From: Staphylococcus debuckii
GTDB taxonomy: Bacteria; Bacillota; Bacilli; Staphylococcales; Staphylococcaceae
DNA: 64,000 nt
Assembly: GCF_003718735.1 (NCBI RefSeq)
Contig: NZ_CP033460.1
Location: 682,001 to 746,000 of the forward strand
Reading direction: 5' to 3'
The notes under the pieces were generated by a model. It was not told the origin of the DNA. It searched no databases and saw only the letters and a list, made by a program, of their open reading frames with translations. A program made the position numbers and the translations under genes. Positions within the stretch are counted from its first letter, which is position 1. Each line of letters begins with the position of its first letter. Positions 55,761 to 64,000 of this stretch are shown here, piece after piece.

Positions 55761-56477
55761 ATGATGATGAAGCGGTTTTTAACATATTCAGCAGCAGTCG
55801 CAAGGTTAAGCTTGATTTTAACGGGATGCAGCGGGCAGTCTGACAAGAAAACGAGTGACGCAAAAGCGCAGACGACACAACATGATTCTAAGCAAGCCTC
55901 AAATAATAAGGTAACAGAAATAAAAATCGATAAAGCAAAGCTATCTGATAAAGCGCATGAAAAGATGAAAAAAGAAGTGCTGGATTGGGCCGATAAATAT
56001 GGGAAGCAACAAGGATTGGCAGTTTCAAATCGTTACTTCGGGGCCGGAGAAATTTCGAGCGGAGATTGGTACGCAATGACGCCTAAAGGTGAACTGCAAG
56101 TCAGTAATCAAGGCTCACCAGGACCAAAGGCTTTCGACAGACATAATCTTGTTGGTGTAGTGATGTATAAAGCTAAAGATCATACTACAGGTTTTGATAC
56201 GAAAGCAAAGGATTTAACGAATATTGAAAGCTACCAAAATGTAGCAGATTTAAACCAACCTGTAACTAAATATTTATTTGCCGATGATGGAAAGGTGTAT
56301 GAGTATACCTTCCAACCTGAAGAAAAGGTTAAATTGTCTTCCGGTTTTGCACCTAAAGATCATAATGATAAAGACCCAAACTTAAAACCGGATCATTCAT
56401 TTAAAATCAGTGACAATTCCTCTGCAAACCAAGAAATGCAACGCCTTATCAAAGAGTATAGTAATCAATCTAAATAG
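55761..56477 (+). CDS. Lipoprotein of unknown function
   Basis: 238 residues with three consecutive ATG codons; the third (55767) has the best spacing to aggagg. The signal peptide ends in a lipobox with the cysteine in 'LILTGCSG', so the protein is a membrane-anchored lipoprotein. A lysine-rich linker (about 25-60) precedes a compact domain with 'VLDWADKYGKQQGLAVSNRYFGAGEISSGDWYAMTPKGELQVSNQ'. I recognise this type from other staphylococci but know no function. It follows the phosphatase by 78 bases, separated by a weak hairpin. Confidence 0.8.
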   Translation: MMMKRFLTYSAAVARLSLILTGCSGQSDKKTSDAKAQTTQHDSKQASNNKVTEIKIDKAKLSDKAHEKMKKEVLDWADKYGKQQGLAVSNRYFGAGEISSGDWYAMTPKGELQVSNQGSPGPKAFDRHNLVGVVMYKAKDHTTGFDTKAKDLTNIESYQNVADLNQPVTKYLFADDGKVYEYTFQPEEKVKLSSGFAPKDHNDKDPNLKPDHSFKISDNSSANQEMQRLIKEYSNQSK

Positions 56478-56491
56478 ATGACGAAATAAAA

Positions 56492-56526
56492 ACCCAAGTC
56501 CTATGATGCGGACTTGGGTATTTTTA
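56492..56526. terminator. Bidirectional terminator between lipoprotein and epimerase genes
   Basis: Perfect stem ACCCAAGTCC / GGACTTGGGT with T runs on both sides. Confidence 0.9.
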
Positions 56527-56534
56527 ATATCATA

Positions 56535-57470
56535 TTATTTCTCGTTATATTTTAAATAAGCTGCGATACCTTTCATGATGTCGTATTCTGGACGGAATCC
56601 TAACTCTTTTAATGGAGACACATCTGAGTAGGAATGTTTGATATCTCCTGCACGTGCATCTGCAAAGGAATAAGGAATTTCATAACCGAAATAATCTGAG
56701 AATGCATTAAAGACAGTAATTAAATCAGTTTGCTTTCCTGTGCCGGCGTTAAATACTTTGCCATTTGTAGAATCATCTTCAATAGCAATCCAAATCGCTT
56801 GCATTAAATCATTGATGTAAATGAAATCACGTGTTTGCTTTCCATCACCGAAGAAGGTGAAAGGAGCTTTATTCAAGAATTTTTGATTAATAATTGATAG
56901 AACGCCTGAATAATCTGATTCTGGATTTTGACGCGGACCGTATACATTAAAGAAACGCAATGCGACAGTCGGCAAACCATAAAGCGTATGATAAATTTTA
57001 GTATATTGTTCACCCGCAAATTTTTGTACGGCGTAAGGTGATAGCGGGTTGACATTTGAACCTTCTACCGACTTCGGCAAGTCTGGTAAATCACCATAAA
57101 TAGCTGCAGAAGACGCAAAGAAGAATTTTTTCAAATTAGTATTATATTGACGAGTTGCTTCTAATAAATGAATTGTAGAGTCGATATTGTCACCATTTGA
57201 TTCAACGGGTTTTTCAACAGTTTCTACAACACTGACCATTGCAGCCAAGTGAAAGATGTATTCGAATTGATGTGTTTTAACTAAATCAGTTAGTAATTCA
57301 TGATTTTGTACATTTTCTTGATAAAAATGTGCATCATCGATGAATGGGATATTTTCTCTTTTTCCAGTAGATAAATTATCTACGACAAATACTTCGTTGC
57401 CTTCATTGTGAAATCGCTCAGCAATATGTGAACCAATAAATCCTGAACCACCTGTAATTAATACTTTCAT
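56535..57470 (-). CDS. NAD-dependent sugar-nucleotide epimerase/dehydratase (GalE-like)
   Basis: 311 residues. Extended SDR fold: 'VLITGGSGFIGSHIAERF' NAD site, 'HLAAMVSVVETVEKPVES', catalytic serine region 'FFASSAAIYGDLP' and Tyr/Lys pair in 'PYAVQKFAGEQY', then 'ALRFFNVYGPRQNP' for the sugar nucleotide. It interconverts UDP-sugars (UDP-glucose or UDP-GlcNAc 4-epimerase type) in the cytoplasm. The exact sugar is unknown. A monocistronic gene with a shared terminator. Confidence 0.85.
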   Translation of the reverse strand: MKVLITGGSGFIGSHIAERFHNEGNEVFVVDNLSTGKRENIPFIDDAHFYQENVQNHELLTDLVKTHQFEYIFHLAAMVSVVETVEKPVESNGDNIDSTIHLLEATRQYNTNLKKFFFASSAAIYGDLPDLPKSVEGSNVNPLSPYAVQKFAGEQYTKIYHTLYGLPTVALRFFNVYGPRQNPESDYSGVLSIINQKFLNKAPFTFFGDGKQTRDFIYINDLMQAIWIAIEDDSTNGKVFNAGTGKQTDLITVFNAFSDYFGYEIPYSFADARAGDIKHSYSDVSPLKELGFRPEYDIMKGIAAYLKYNEK

Positions 57471-57752
57471 TTGAACAACCTTCCCTTGTAATGATTATCT
57501 GAAAAATATGTATATGCATAAAGTTTAGCATTATAGTGATATTTATAAAAGATATATTAAGCATATTTTGCTAAAGAGAATGTTAAGAAAGTAATAAAGT
57601 GAAATTTTAAAAAACTAGACTGCGGGGAGTCTTAAAAAGTAAAAAATAGTCGAAAATAAGCTTGCTCGCGACGCGACGTCATATAGTAATTTGAAATTGA
57701 GGTGGAAAGTGGTTCAATTAGAATAAGCGAATTTGAATATAAGTGAGGTGAA

Positions 57753-58502
57753 ATGAAAATGATTTATACCACAGGTGAACTCGCTAAAATCTGCAATGTT
57801 TCTGTACGTACAGTGCAATATTATGATCAAAAAGGCTTGTTGAAACCTGATAGAGTTGAAAATAAGCGGAGATATTTCAGTGAAGCAGCCAAAACAAAAT
57901 TAGAAATGATTAATTTTTTGAAAGAAATGGACTGTTCATTAAAAGAAATCAAAACATTATTAGACGAAATAGATTCAATTAAAACTTTAAAATTCTTATT
58001 AAAGCAGAAAGAAGAAGAATTGGAAAAACAATTGACTAAGCAGCAAGCAAAGCTCAAACAAATTCAAAATTTAAATGACGTCATCAGTCAAAATAGTGAA
58101 GAACCACTTTCTAATGTCCTCAAATTTGATGAGATATCAGAGGGGATGATTGAGATGAAACAACTCAGACGTAATATTATGATTTCGGCAGGTATTGTAG
58201 GTATTTTCCAATATGGCAGTATAGCAACTTCAATACTAAAACACGATTGGAAACCAGTGGGTATTGCAGCACCTTTTTTAATAACTTATGCTGCTGGAGT
58301 AAGTTGGTATTATTATAAAAATGTGAGTTATGTGTGTCCGAATTGCCAATACACTTTTAAACCTTCTTTCATGCAAGTAATGTTAGCAAATCATACCTTT
58401 AAAACGCGCAAGTTTAAATGTCCGAATTGCGGTGAGACACATTATTGTGTAGAAGTATCGGACAAAGAAAAGATGAATGCAATAAAGCAAGAGCAAGCAT
58501 AA
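57753..58502 (+). CDS. MerR-type regulator fused to membrane segments and a zinc ribbon
   Basis: 249 residues, ribosome site gaggtg. The MerR DNA-binding domain is at 5-75 ('YTTGELAKICNVSVRTVQYYDQKGLLKPDR'), followed by a long dimerisation coiled coil (about 75-125). Two hydrophobic segments lie at about 143-160 and 170-187 ('IMISAGIVGIFQYGSIATSI', 'GIAAPFLITYAAGVSWYYY'). A zinc ribbon with two CPNC pairs ends the protein (about 194-225). This suggests a membrane-tethered regulator. Its target is unknown; autoregulation is likely. Confidence 0.8.
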   Translation: MKMIYTTGELAKICNVSVRTVQYYDQKGLLKPDRVENKRRYFSEAAKTKLEMINFLKEMDCSLKEIKTLLDEIDSIKTLKFLLKQKEEELEKQLTKQQAKLKQIQNLNDVISQNSEEPLSNVLKFDEISEGMIEMKQLRRNIMISAGIVGIFQYGSIATSILKHDWKPVGIAAPFLITYAAGVSWYYYKNVSYVCPNCQYTFKPSFMQVMLANHTFKTRKFKCPNCGETHYCVEVSDKEKMNAIKQEQA

Positions 58503-58507
58503 TTTAA

Positions 58508-58563
58508 AGGCGGGGCGACGAAATAATCTTAATTAATATCATTTCGTCATCCCGCCTCTTTAT
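58508..58563. terminator. Bidirectional terminator between the MerR and amidase genes
   Basis: Long stem AGGCGGG-GACGAAAT / ATTTCGTC-CCCGCCT followed by CTTT, between convergent genes. Confidence 0.85.
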
Positions 58564-58565
58564 AA

Positions 58566-59810
58566 TTATACAGCGACATCTTTTTTAGCTAATTCAATTG
58601 TAGTACCAATTAAAGTTTGAATACCTTTTTCAATTTCAGAAACTTCTACAGATTCTTTCGGTGAATGACTGATACCATCCTTACATGGAATAAAAATCAT
58701 ACTAGTAGGGCAGATAAGCGCCATATTCATAGCATCATGACCTGCACCGCTGAACATGAGACGATAAGAATAATCAAGTGCTTCACAAACCTCTTCTGTA
58801 ATATTGGCGATTTGTGGATTAAGACTTACTGGTGTATCAGCGCCTAAGTCTTCTAAATCCGCTTCAATACCACGACGTTCTGTAATCGTTTTAATCGCTT
58901 GTTCAATTTCAGAAGCGACTTGTTCACGAGATTCTGCTTCTTTGCCGCGTACGTCTATCAACATTTTTACTTCGCCAGGAATCGCATTCATCATATTAGG
59001 GAAAGGCTGCACATATCCTACTGTGGCCACGATACCTTCTTGGTGATGGGCTTGAGCAATAGATTCTACTTGCAAAGCAATTTCAGAAGCGGCCGTCAAA
59101 GCATCTTTACGCATTGGCATTGGTGTTGAACCAGAATGGCTCGTCTCACCCGTTAATTTCAATTTATAACGATGAGGTGCAGCGATATGGGTGACGATGC
59201 CAATATCTTTGTGTTTGTTTTGCAAAATAGGACCTTGTTCGATGTGTAATTCAAGATATGCTTTTAAGTCACCTTTATGATAAAAATCATTGTCTGACGG
59301 CATGCTCTGTTTTAAAGTATCTACTAAATGGAAAAGTGTCTTCCCTCTATCATCAGTAAGCTGCTTCATATCTTCAGCTGAAAGGTCTCCGATAATATAT
59401 TTACTGCCGAGCGTGGATTTATTAAAGCGAGCAGATTCTTCACACGTAAATGCCACTATTTCAATAGGATGATCTGTTTCGATTTGATGTTCATTCAAAT
59501 GCTGAATAACTTGCAGGGCACCCACTACTCCTAGCAATCCATCATAACGGCCGCCATCTTTTACCGTATCGATATGTGAACCGAGCATCACTGGCGGTAG
59601 CGTATTATCCTTCCCTTTGCGACGCGCAATTACGTTTCCAAAGTAATCAAAGTGTACTTCTAGACATGCTTCTTGACAAAGCATAGAAAATTTCAAAGCA
59701 GCGAGTCGCTCTGCATGACGAAATGCAATACGGTTGATGCCGCCTGTTTCTTCATCGTAACCATAGTTGTTAAACGTATTTAAATGATGCATGACTGTAT
59801 CTATGTTCAT
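58566..59810 (-). CDS. M20-family amidohydrolase (carbamoylase/allantoate amidohydrolase type)
   Basis: 414 residues from the ATG at 59810 (gaggttg upstream); the longer open frame adds 29 residues without a better signal. The two-metal site is visible: 'MLGSHIDTVKDGGRYDG', 'EESARFNKSTLGSKYI', 'LELHIEQGPIL' and 'MFSGAGHDAMNM'. The family hydrolyses N-carbamoyl-amino acids, allantoate or ureidoglycolate. No hydantoinase or purine genes are adjacent, so the substrate is open. Cytoplasmic. Confidence 0.85.
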   Translation of the reverse strand: MNIDTVMHHLNTFNNYGYDEETGGINRIAFRHAERLAALKFSMLCQEACLEVHFDYFGNVIARRKGKDNTLPPVMLGSHIDTVKDGGRYDGLLGVVGALQVIQHLNEHQIETDHPIEIVAFTCEESARFNKSTLGSKYIIGDLSAEDMKQLTDDRGKTLFHLVDTLKQSMPSDNDFYHKGDLKAYLELHIEQGPILQNKHKDIGIVTHIAAPHRYKLKLTGETSHSGSTPMPMRKDALTAASEIALQVESIAQAHHQEGIVATVGYVQPFPNMMNAIPGEVKMLIDVRGKEAESREQVASEIEQAIKTITERRGIEADLEDLGADTPVSLNPQIANITEEVCEALDYSYRLMFSGAGHDAMNMALICPTSMIFIPCKDGISHSPKESVEVSEIEKGIQTLIGTTIELAKKDVAV

Positions 59811-59915
59811 TATCTTCAACCTCTTTCTTAAAAAAATAATGAGAGCAGAACAGAAATAATAATGAATTGAAATTATTTCAACATCCCGCTCTGGCAAAGC
59901 CGATTAATAAAACAA

Positions 59916-59942
59916 GCTGAGACTGTCAATTTATGTCTCAGC
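59916..59942. terminator. Small hairpin upstream of the amidase gene
   Basis: Perfect stem GCTGAGAC / GTCTCAGC without a strong T tail. Nearby at 59840-59895, GAGAGCAGAACAGAAATAAT partly pairs with ATTATTTC...CCCGCTCT. Confidence 0.45.
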
Positions 59943-60085
59943 GCCTTGATAAATAATGATTGTTTACTTATATTTTACCACAATAAAAATACAATCCTTT
60001 GAAATATACTGAAGATTATTGAAATTCTTGAAGAACTGTCTTGAAATAATGCTAGGGTCATCTTAAAATTGAATTAATATTAAGT

Positions 60086-60133
60086 AGAGGCTGTAAGCTG
60101 GGTAACCCAGTTTGCATGCCTCTCAACTTTTTT
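60086..60133 (+). terminator. Terminator/attenuator in the leader of the CynX-type gene
   Basis: Stem AGAGGC...AAGCTGGGT / ACCCAGTTT...GCCTCT, followed by CAAC and six Ts, ending 34 bases before the start codon. No gene precedes it on this strand within 1.5 kb, so it may be a transcription attenuator. The gap 59811-60167 holds nothing else beyond the hairpin at 59916. Confidence 0.6.
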
Positions 60134-60167
60134 GGACTATTATTTTAAAAAGGAAGGAAGCGTTTAA

Positions 60168-61382
60168 ATGTCATCGAATACTCCGTATCAAACGGGACGC
60201 ATCAAAGATAGTTGGGTCCTAGTCATAGCCATTGTGTTAGTGGCCTCGACTTTACGTGCGCCTTTAACTGCAGTAGGTCCAGTCATCGACCAAATTAAAG
60301 ATGCACTTCACATTACAAATAGTGTAGCTGGTATTCTTACGACCATCCCGCTTATCATCTTCGGGATTATTTCTCCACTAGTTTCGAAAATCACTGCCAA
60401 GCTCACTATGTCTCGTACTGTTTTTATGGCGATAATCATTATCTTATTAGCTTTAATTGTAAGGATTTTAGGCGGGTTCAACTTTTTTATTATAGGAACT
60501 CTATTATTAGGGGTAGGTATTGCTTTAAATAATGTTGTTCTACCGAGTTACGTTAAATGGAAATTCCCTATGCAAGTTGGAATTATGACTGGCTTATATA
60601 GCGGTACGATGAATTTCACTGCAGGTTTAGGCGGCGGATTAAGTTTTCCTTTATCAGAAATAAGCGGTTATCGTTTATCGCTCTCTTTTTGGATTATTTT
60701 CGGAATGATTGCTGCGATTTTATGGTTGCCTCAAATGAAAAGTGGTTCTAAAGCTGAGAAGAAAATGCTTGAAGAAGTAGAGCATAAAGATCGCAAGAGA
60801 TTTCATGTGTCACGCTCTAAACTAGCTTGGTCGATTGCTTTGATGATGGGCTTCCAATCCATGATTTTTTATACCTTTGTAGCATGGGTACCTTCAATTT
60901 TAGTAGATCGTGGATTAAACCAATCTAGTGCGGGTTACTTATTGATGTTGAACCAATTCTCTCAAGTACCGATGACATTCCTTTTCCCGATTCTGGCTTC
61001 TAAAATGAAGAACCAGAAATTACTTATTACCATAGTTTTAGCACTCTTTATTATTGGATTTGCACTTTTCTTTACACAATCATTTACTCTCTTAATTATA
61101 GGTATGATTTTAGCAGGTTTCGGAATGGGGTCTGGATTTAGTTTATGTATGACCTTCTTCTCAATCCGCGCAAGAACCAGTGACGGCAGTATTGCTTTAT
61201 CTGGATTCGGTCAATCTGTTGGTTATTTTGTAGCAGCAATCGGTCCATTCTTTGTCGGTCTTTTACATGATCTTACAGGAGGATGGGTTTCAGGAATTAT
61301 AGCGCTTATCATCATGGGAATCTTATTCTATATCTTTGGATTAGCTTCTTCACATGGTGAAGTAGAAGATGAATTAGCATAG
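60168..61382 (+). CDS. MFS transporter, CynX/NimT-like
   Basis: 404 residues with about twelve membrane segments. The first loop region 'ASTLRAPLTAVGPVIDQIKDALHIT' is the hallmark of the cyanate/nitroimidazole (CynX/NimT) branch of the major facilitator superfamily. 'GAGFGMGSGFSLCMTFFSIRARTSDGSIALSGFGQSVGY'-like segments lie near residue 325. Substrate unknown; export or uptake of a small anion is possible. Ribosome site aaaggaagg. Preceded by a strong terminator-like hairpin. Confidence 0.85.
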   Translation: MSSNTPYQTGRIKDSWVLVIAIVLVASTLRAPLTAVGPVIDQIKDALHITNSVAGILTTIPLIIFGIISPLVSKITAKLTMSRTVFMAIIIILLALIVRILGGFNFFIIGTLLLGVGIALNNVVLPSYVKWKFPMQVGIMTGLYSGTMNFTAGLGGGLSFPLSEISGYRLSLSFWIIFGMIAAILWLPQMKSGSKAEKKMLEEVEHKDRKRFHVSRSKLAWSIALMMGFQSMIFYTFVAWVPSILVDRGLNQSSAGYLLMLNQFSQVPMTFLFPILASKMKNQKLLITIVLALFIIGFALFFTQSFTLLIIGMILAGFGMGSGFSLCMTFFSIRARTSDGSIALSGFGQSVGYFVAAIGPFFVGLLHDLTGGWVSGIIALIIMGILFYIFGLASSHGEVEDELA

Positions 61383-61457
61383 GGAGCGAGACAGAAATAA
61401 TTTTTAATTAAAATTATTCCGTTATACTAGAATCAAGAAAGTGAAGGGGTGAAAGAA

Positions 61458-61835
61458 GTGGGATATTTTAAGGATTATTTAAATACCATTGAACAACCAG
61501 AACATCGAAAGAAGATGGAAGCGATATTTACTTGGGTAGACGAAACATTTCCTGAGTTAGAAAAAGTCGTCAAGTGGAATCAGCCGATGTACACACATCA
61601 CAACACTTATATCATTGGCTTCAGTAAAGCGAAAGCGCATATTTCAGTGAATCCTGAAACAGCAGGAATGAAGCCTTTTATCCAACGGTTTGAAGCAGAC
61701 GGCTATACTTATACAGAAAATTTATTTCGAATTAAATGGACGGATGAAGTAGATTATCACTTATTGAAAGATATGATTGAATTTAATTTGCAAGAGAAAG
61801 CAGAGACGACTACATTTTGGAGAAACTATAAATAA
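61458..61835 (+). CDS. fra: Frataxin-like Fra/YdhG protein (DUF1801)
   Basis: 125 residues from the GTG at 61458; the GTG at 61449 is inside the ribosome site gaagggg. 'MEAIFTWVDETFPELEKVVKWNQPMYTHHNTYIIGFSKAKAHISV' is the DUF1801 core of Bacillus YdhG and S. aureus Fra, which deliver iron for iron-sulfur clusters and haem. The symbol is assigned by this resemblance. It is followed by a terminator and faces the PepSY gene. Confidence 0.75.
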   Translation: MGYFKDYLNTIEQPEHRKKMEAIFTWVDETFPELEKVVKWNQPMYTHHNTYIIGFSKAKAHISVNPETAGMKPFIQRFEADGYTYTENLFRIKWTDEVDYHLLKDMIEFNLQEKAETTTFWRNYK

Positions 61836-61839
61836 TGAT

Positions 61840-61887
61840 AAAGGCTGACACAGCATACCTCTAAGGAGAGCTGCGCCAGCCTTTTCA
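61840..61887. terminator. Bidirectional terminator between fra and the PepSY gene
   Basis: Stem AAAGGCTG-CAGC / GCTG-CAGCCTTT with two internal mismatches, T-rich on the plus side. Confidence 0.75.
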
Positions 61888-61890
61888 ATT

Positions 61891-63234
61891 TTAATTTAAT
61901 TTCGCTTTGCGTCTATCTTTCCAATAAAGCAACGCTTCTATGATAAAGACAATAATGAGTGAGAAACCAAATAACGGCATTAAAATACCCAAAATAACGA
62001 GTGTGATAATCAAGCCGATAGACATCGGTTTTTTAATACGTCTTGGTAATGGTTGCGGTGTTTTCATGCGGCCTAAGCGTTTGAACCAAGATAAGAAACC
62101 TAAAATGATACCGCCTAAGAAGGCTAAACATACTAATAGGTTAATAATTTTGTTGGCGATGCCGAATAAATGACCTTCATGAAGCGGAATGCCCCAAGTC
62201 AACCATTTAGCTAAAATACCGTAATCTTGATAATTGACTTGTCCTAATTTCTTACCTGTATATTGATCCATATACATTGTTGTTTCTTTATAAGGTGAGA
62301 CGTCAAAACCAGTCACACCGCTGTTACTTGCTCGCGATAAGGTGAACGAACCATCTGCACTAGTTGGAGACACAATAGCATAAGGGCGTTTCAATCCTTC
62401 TTTTTGAGCATCTGACACGACTTTATCTAAAGATAATTGACCCGGTGTGTGTGTCATCGGCATAGCCATACCGCCATGATGACCGCCGCCACTCGATTCG
62501 GGTGCTTGTTTCTTTTTCATAGCCCAAGGAATTTCATTCGCTTCAGATTTAGGAGGGTTGGCTGCAATCTGTGTTTGCTCTAAAGCTGGGTACGTAGTTG
62601 CAATTTTATTAATCTTATCTCCCATAAATCCTGACCAAGGCAATCCTGTAAACACTAGAATCAACATCGGGATGGCAATAATGATACCGACGATTGAATG
62701 CCATTTCTGTAAACGTAAGTTACGACTGTTTTGAGTTAATAAATGTTTGCGGAACATCATATAAATACCGGAAAGTATCATGAAGACCGTCCAACATGCT
62801 GTGAGTTCTACTAAGTAATTAATTACTGTATTTTCCGTTGACAGTGAACTATGTATACTCCGTGTCATATTAGAATACGTATACTTAGCATTTTGCTGAG
62901 CTACAATCTGATTGTGGTTGTCTAAGAAGATATAGTATGAATTGCCTTCCATATCACCGATTGTAATACGGTTATTATATGGGGCTTGCATCATACTGAC
63001 TTTATTAATCATATATCCGGGGTGTTCTTTCTCAATTTGCTTAATCGCATCATTTAAAGATTGCTGCTGGTGATGCTCGCTATGTCCATAGAATTCATGT
63101 TTATAAAAATGATTCTCCACTTCTGGGAAGAAGAGATATGCGATTCCGGATAGCGTTAATGTAATCAACAATGGTGTTATAAAGATGGCCGCATAGAAGT
63201 GAAGTCTCTGAAGCGGATTAAATGTATTTTTCAT
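61891..63234 (-). CDS. PepSY-associated membrane protein (PiuB-like)
   Basis: 447 residues. There is a membrane segment near the N terminus (about 15-35), a PepSY-like extracytoplasmic region ('SLNDAIKQIEKEHPGYMINKVSM'), a second segment pair around 140-210, a histidine-rich loop ('SGGGHHGGMAMPMTH', about 245-260), a second PepSY region ('SLDKVVSDAQKEG') and three C-terminal segments. The family is linked to iron-siderophore reduction. An imperfect Fur-like sequence (TAATGATT on the minus strand) lies at about 63264-63275, 30 bases upstream. Function inferred only. Confidence 0.8.
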   Translation of the reverse strand: MKNTFNPLQRLHFYAAIFITPLLITLTLSGIAYLFFPEVENHFYKHEFYGHSEHHQQQSLNDAIKQIEKEHPGYMINKVSMMQAPYNNRITIGDMEGNSYYIFLDNHNQIVAQQNAKYTYSNMTRSIHSSLSTENTVINYLVELTACWTVFMILSGIYMMFRKHLLTQNSRNLRLQKWHSIVGIIIAIPMLILVFTGLPWSGFMGDKINKIATTYPALEQTQIAANPPKSEANEIPWAMKKKQAPESSGGGHHGGMAMPMTHTPGQLSLDKVVSDAQKEGLKRPYAIVSPTSADGSFTLSRASNSGVTGFDVSPYKETTMYMDQYTGKKLGQVNYQDYGILAKWLTWGIPLHEGHLFGIANKIINLLVCLAFLGGIILGFLSWFKRLGRMKTPQPLPRRIKKPMSIGLIITLVILGILMPLFGFSLIIVFIIEALLYWKDRRKAKLN

Positions 63235-63627
63235 TAAGTATTACCTCTTTATCTATTTATATAGGAATCATTACGATTTGTAAAAAGACTACATTTTATT
63301 ATTACAGATTCATAGATAAATAAAAGTACATTTATTTGTCATATTTTGAAAATTTTATGGCGGTAGTGTGACAATTCGGGAATTAAACCATTTTGTATTG
63401 AAAGATTTTCTGTAAATATTTTTTAGAATTTAGAACAGAGAGTGCGAAACACCAGATATTATCTCAACTTTTTATTATTCTTTTTCTTTTAAAAGCGAAT
63501 ATTGCACTTTTCCGATTATTAAACTCGAATTTGATATTGACTTTGTAGAGAATCCAATCTATTATCAGAATATTACAAAAATAACTTCGATCAAAATTTA
63601 TATTACAACATAGGAGGCGAAATTTTT

Positions 63628-64000
63628 ATGTCGAATACACTTACTAAACCAGGAACTAAAGTAACACCTAAGACATTTTTATTTAATGTATTGAATGGGG
63701 TGGCGATTGCGATTATTGCTGGATTGATTCCCAACGCAATTTTAGGTGAGATTTTGAAAGCTTTAAAACCACACTACCCGATTTTTGGAGAGTTGTTATT
63801 AATTACAACCTCTATCCAGTTTGGAGTACCGTTATTAGTAGGTGCACTAGTTGCACATCGGTTTAATTTCTCTCCTTTAGGTATTTCAGTAGTGGCAGGC
63901 TCTTCGTTTATAGGCAGTGGGGCAGCCGTATTTAAAGATGGAACTTGGGTTATTACAGGCATCGGCGATTTGATTAATACCATGCTTGCAGCGGCGCTAG
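63628..64000 (+). CDS. PTS-type IIC membrane protein, 3' end outside window
   Basis: The ATG at 63628 follows aggaggc; 124 codons are open to the window edge. The start 'MSNTLTKPGTKVTPKTFLFNVLNGVAIAIIAGLIPNAILG' and later hydrophobic segments ('GVPLLVGALVAHRFNFSPLG', 'VVAGSSFIGSGAAVFKDG') resemble the PTS_EIIC-type (PF13303) membrane proteins of staphylococci. Substrate unknown. The preceding 393-base gap 63235-63627 is AT-rich and holds only the possible Fur-like site near the PepSY gene. Confidence 0.75.
   Translation, partial: MSNTLTKPGTKVTPKTFLFNVLNGVAIAIIAGLIPNAILGEILKALKPHYPIFGELLLITTSIQFGVPLLVGALVAHRFNFSPLGISVVAGSSFIGSGAAVFKDGTWVITGIGDLINTMLAAAL

Overview
The window is chromosomal DNA of low G+C from a Staphylococcus, most likely a coagulase-negative species. 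Supporting this are a TagF whose two catalytic histidines fall at residues 444 and 584 (the numbering I recall for S. epidermidis TagF), the vraABC block, the panBCD block with a divergent panE-like gene, an arcA/arcD/arcR/argR block, an LPXTG protein with an SLRK-type signal, and a type III-A CRISPR-Cas locus colinear with that of S. epidermidis. I cannot name the species.

Layout. 1-7309: wall teichoic acid cluster, with one family-4 glycosyltransferase (cut by the window edge), two TarM-like glycosyltransferases, the poly(glycerol phosphate) polymerase TagF and the CDP-glycerol supplier TagD. 7681-13436: amino-acid permease, first PanE-like reductase, aldehyde dehydrogenase AldA and a GtrB/CsbB-type glycosyltransferase. 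13591-16365: Nox-type NADH oxidase, then a YwnB-like NAD(P)-binding protein with its Rrf2-type regulator behind a strong palindromic operator. 16669-18511: two-gene ABC exporter with G-rich codon use, followed by three tandem 41-bp hairpin units. 19002-20742: FGGY sugar kinase and the leftover 3' end of a short-chain dehydrogenase gene. 20830-27562: GA-module LPXTG surface protein, HAD hydrolase, WYL regulator, vraABC.

27988-32424: arginine deiminase arcA, antiporter arcD, regulator arcR and argR. The ornithine transcarbamoylase and carbamate kinase genes (arcB, arcC) that normally complete this operon are absent. 33167-37050: thiazole branch of thiamine synthesis (tenI-like, thiO, thiS, thiG, thiF) under a TPP riboswitch with its own terminator.

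37310-47118: type III-A CRISPR-Cas locus: array 1 (4 repeats), cas1, cas2, cas10, csm2, csm3, csm4, csm5, csm6, cas6, array 2 (7 repeats). Two genes are broken: csm4 carries a frameshift that fits a 2-nt TA expansion, and cas6 has a TAA at codon 8. Both leaders carry the same architecture: two inverted repeats TTGCC-N9-GGCAA exactly 42 bp apart, the second ending 49 nt before repeat 1. The machinery therefore looks recently decayed or in need of recoding.

47274-64000: V8-like secreted serine protease, panD/panC/panB with divergent panE-like gene, a coiled-coil membrane-anchored protein, nagA, a secreted purple-acid-phosphatase-like enzyme, a lipoprotein, a sugar-nucleotide epimerase, a MerR regulator fused to membrane segments and a zinc ribbon, an amidohydrolase, a CynX-type transporter, a frataxin-like Fra protein, a PepSY membrane protein and the start of a PTS IIC gene. 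I saw no tRNA, rRNA, transposase, integrase or ccr recombinase gene.
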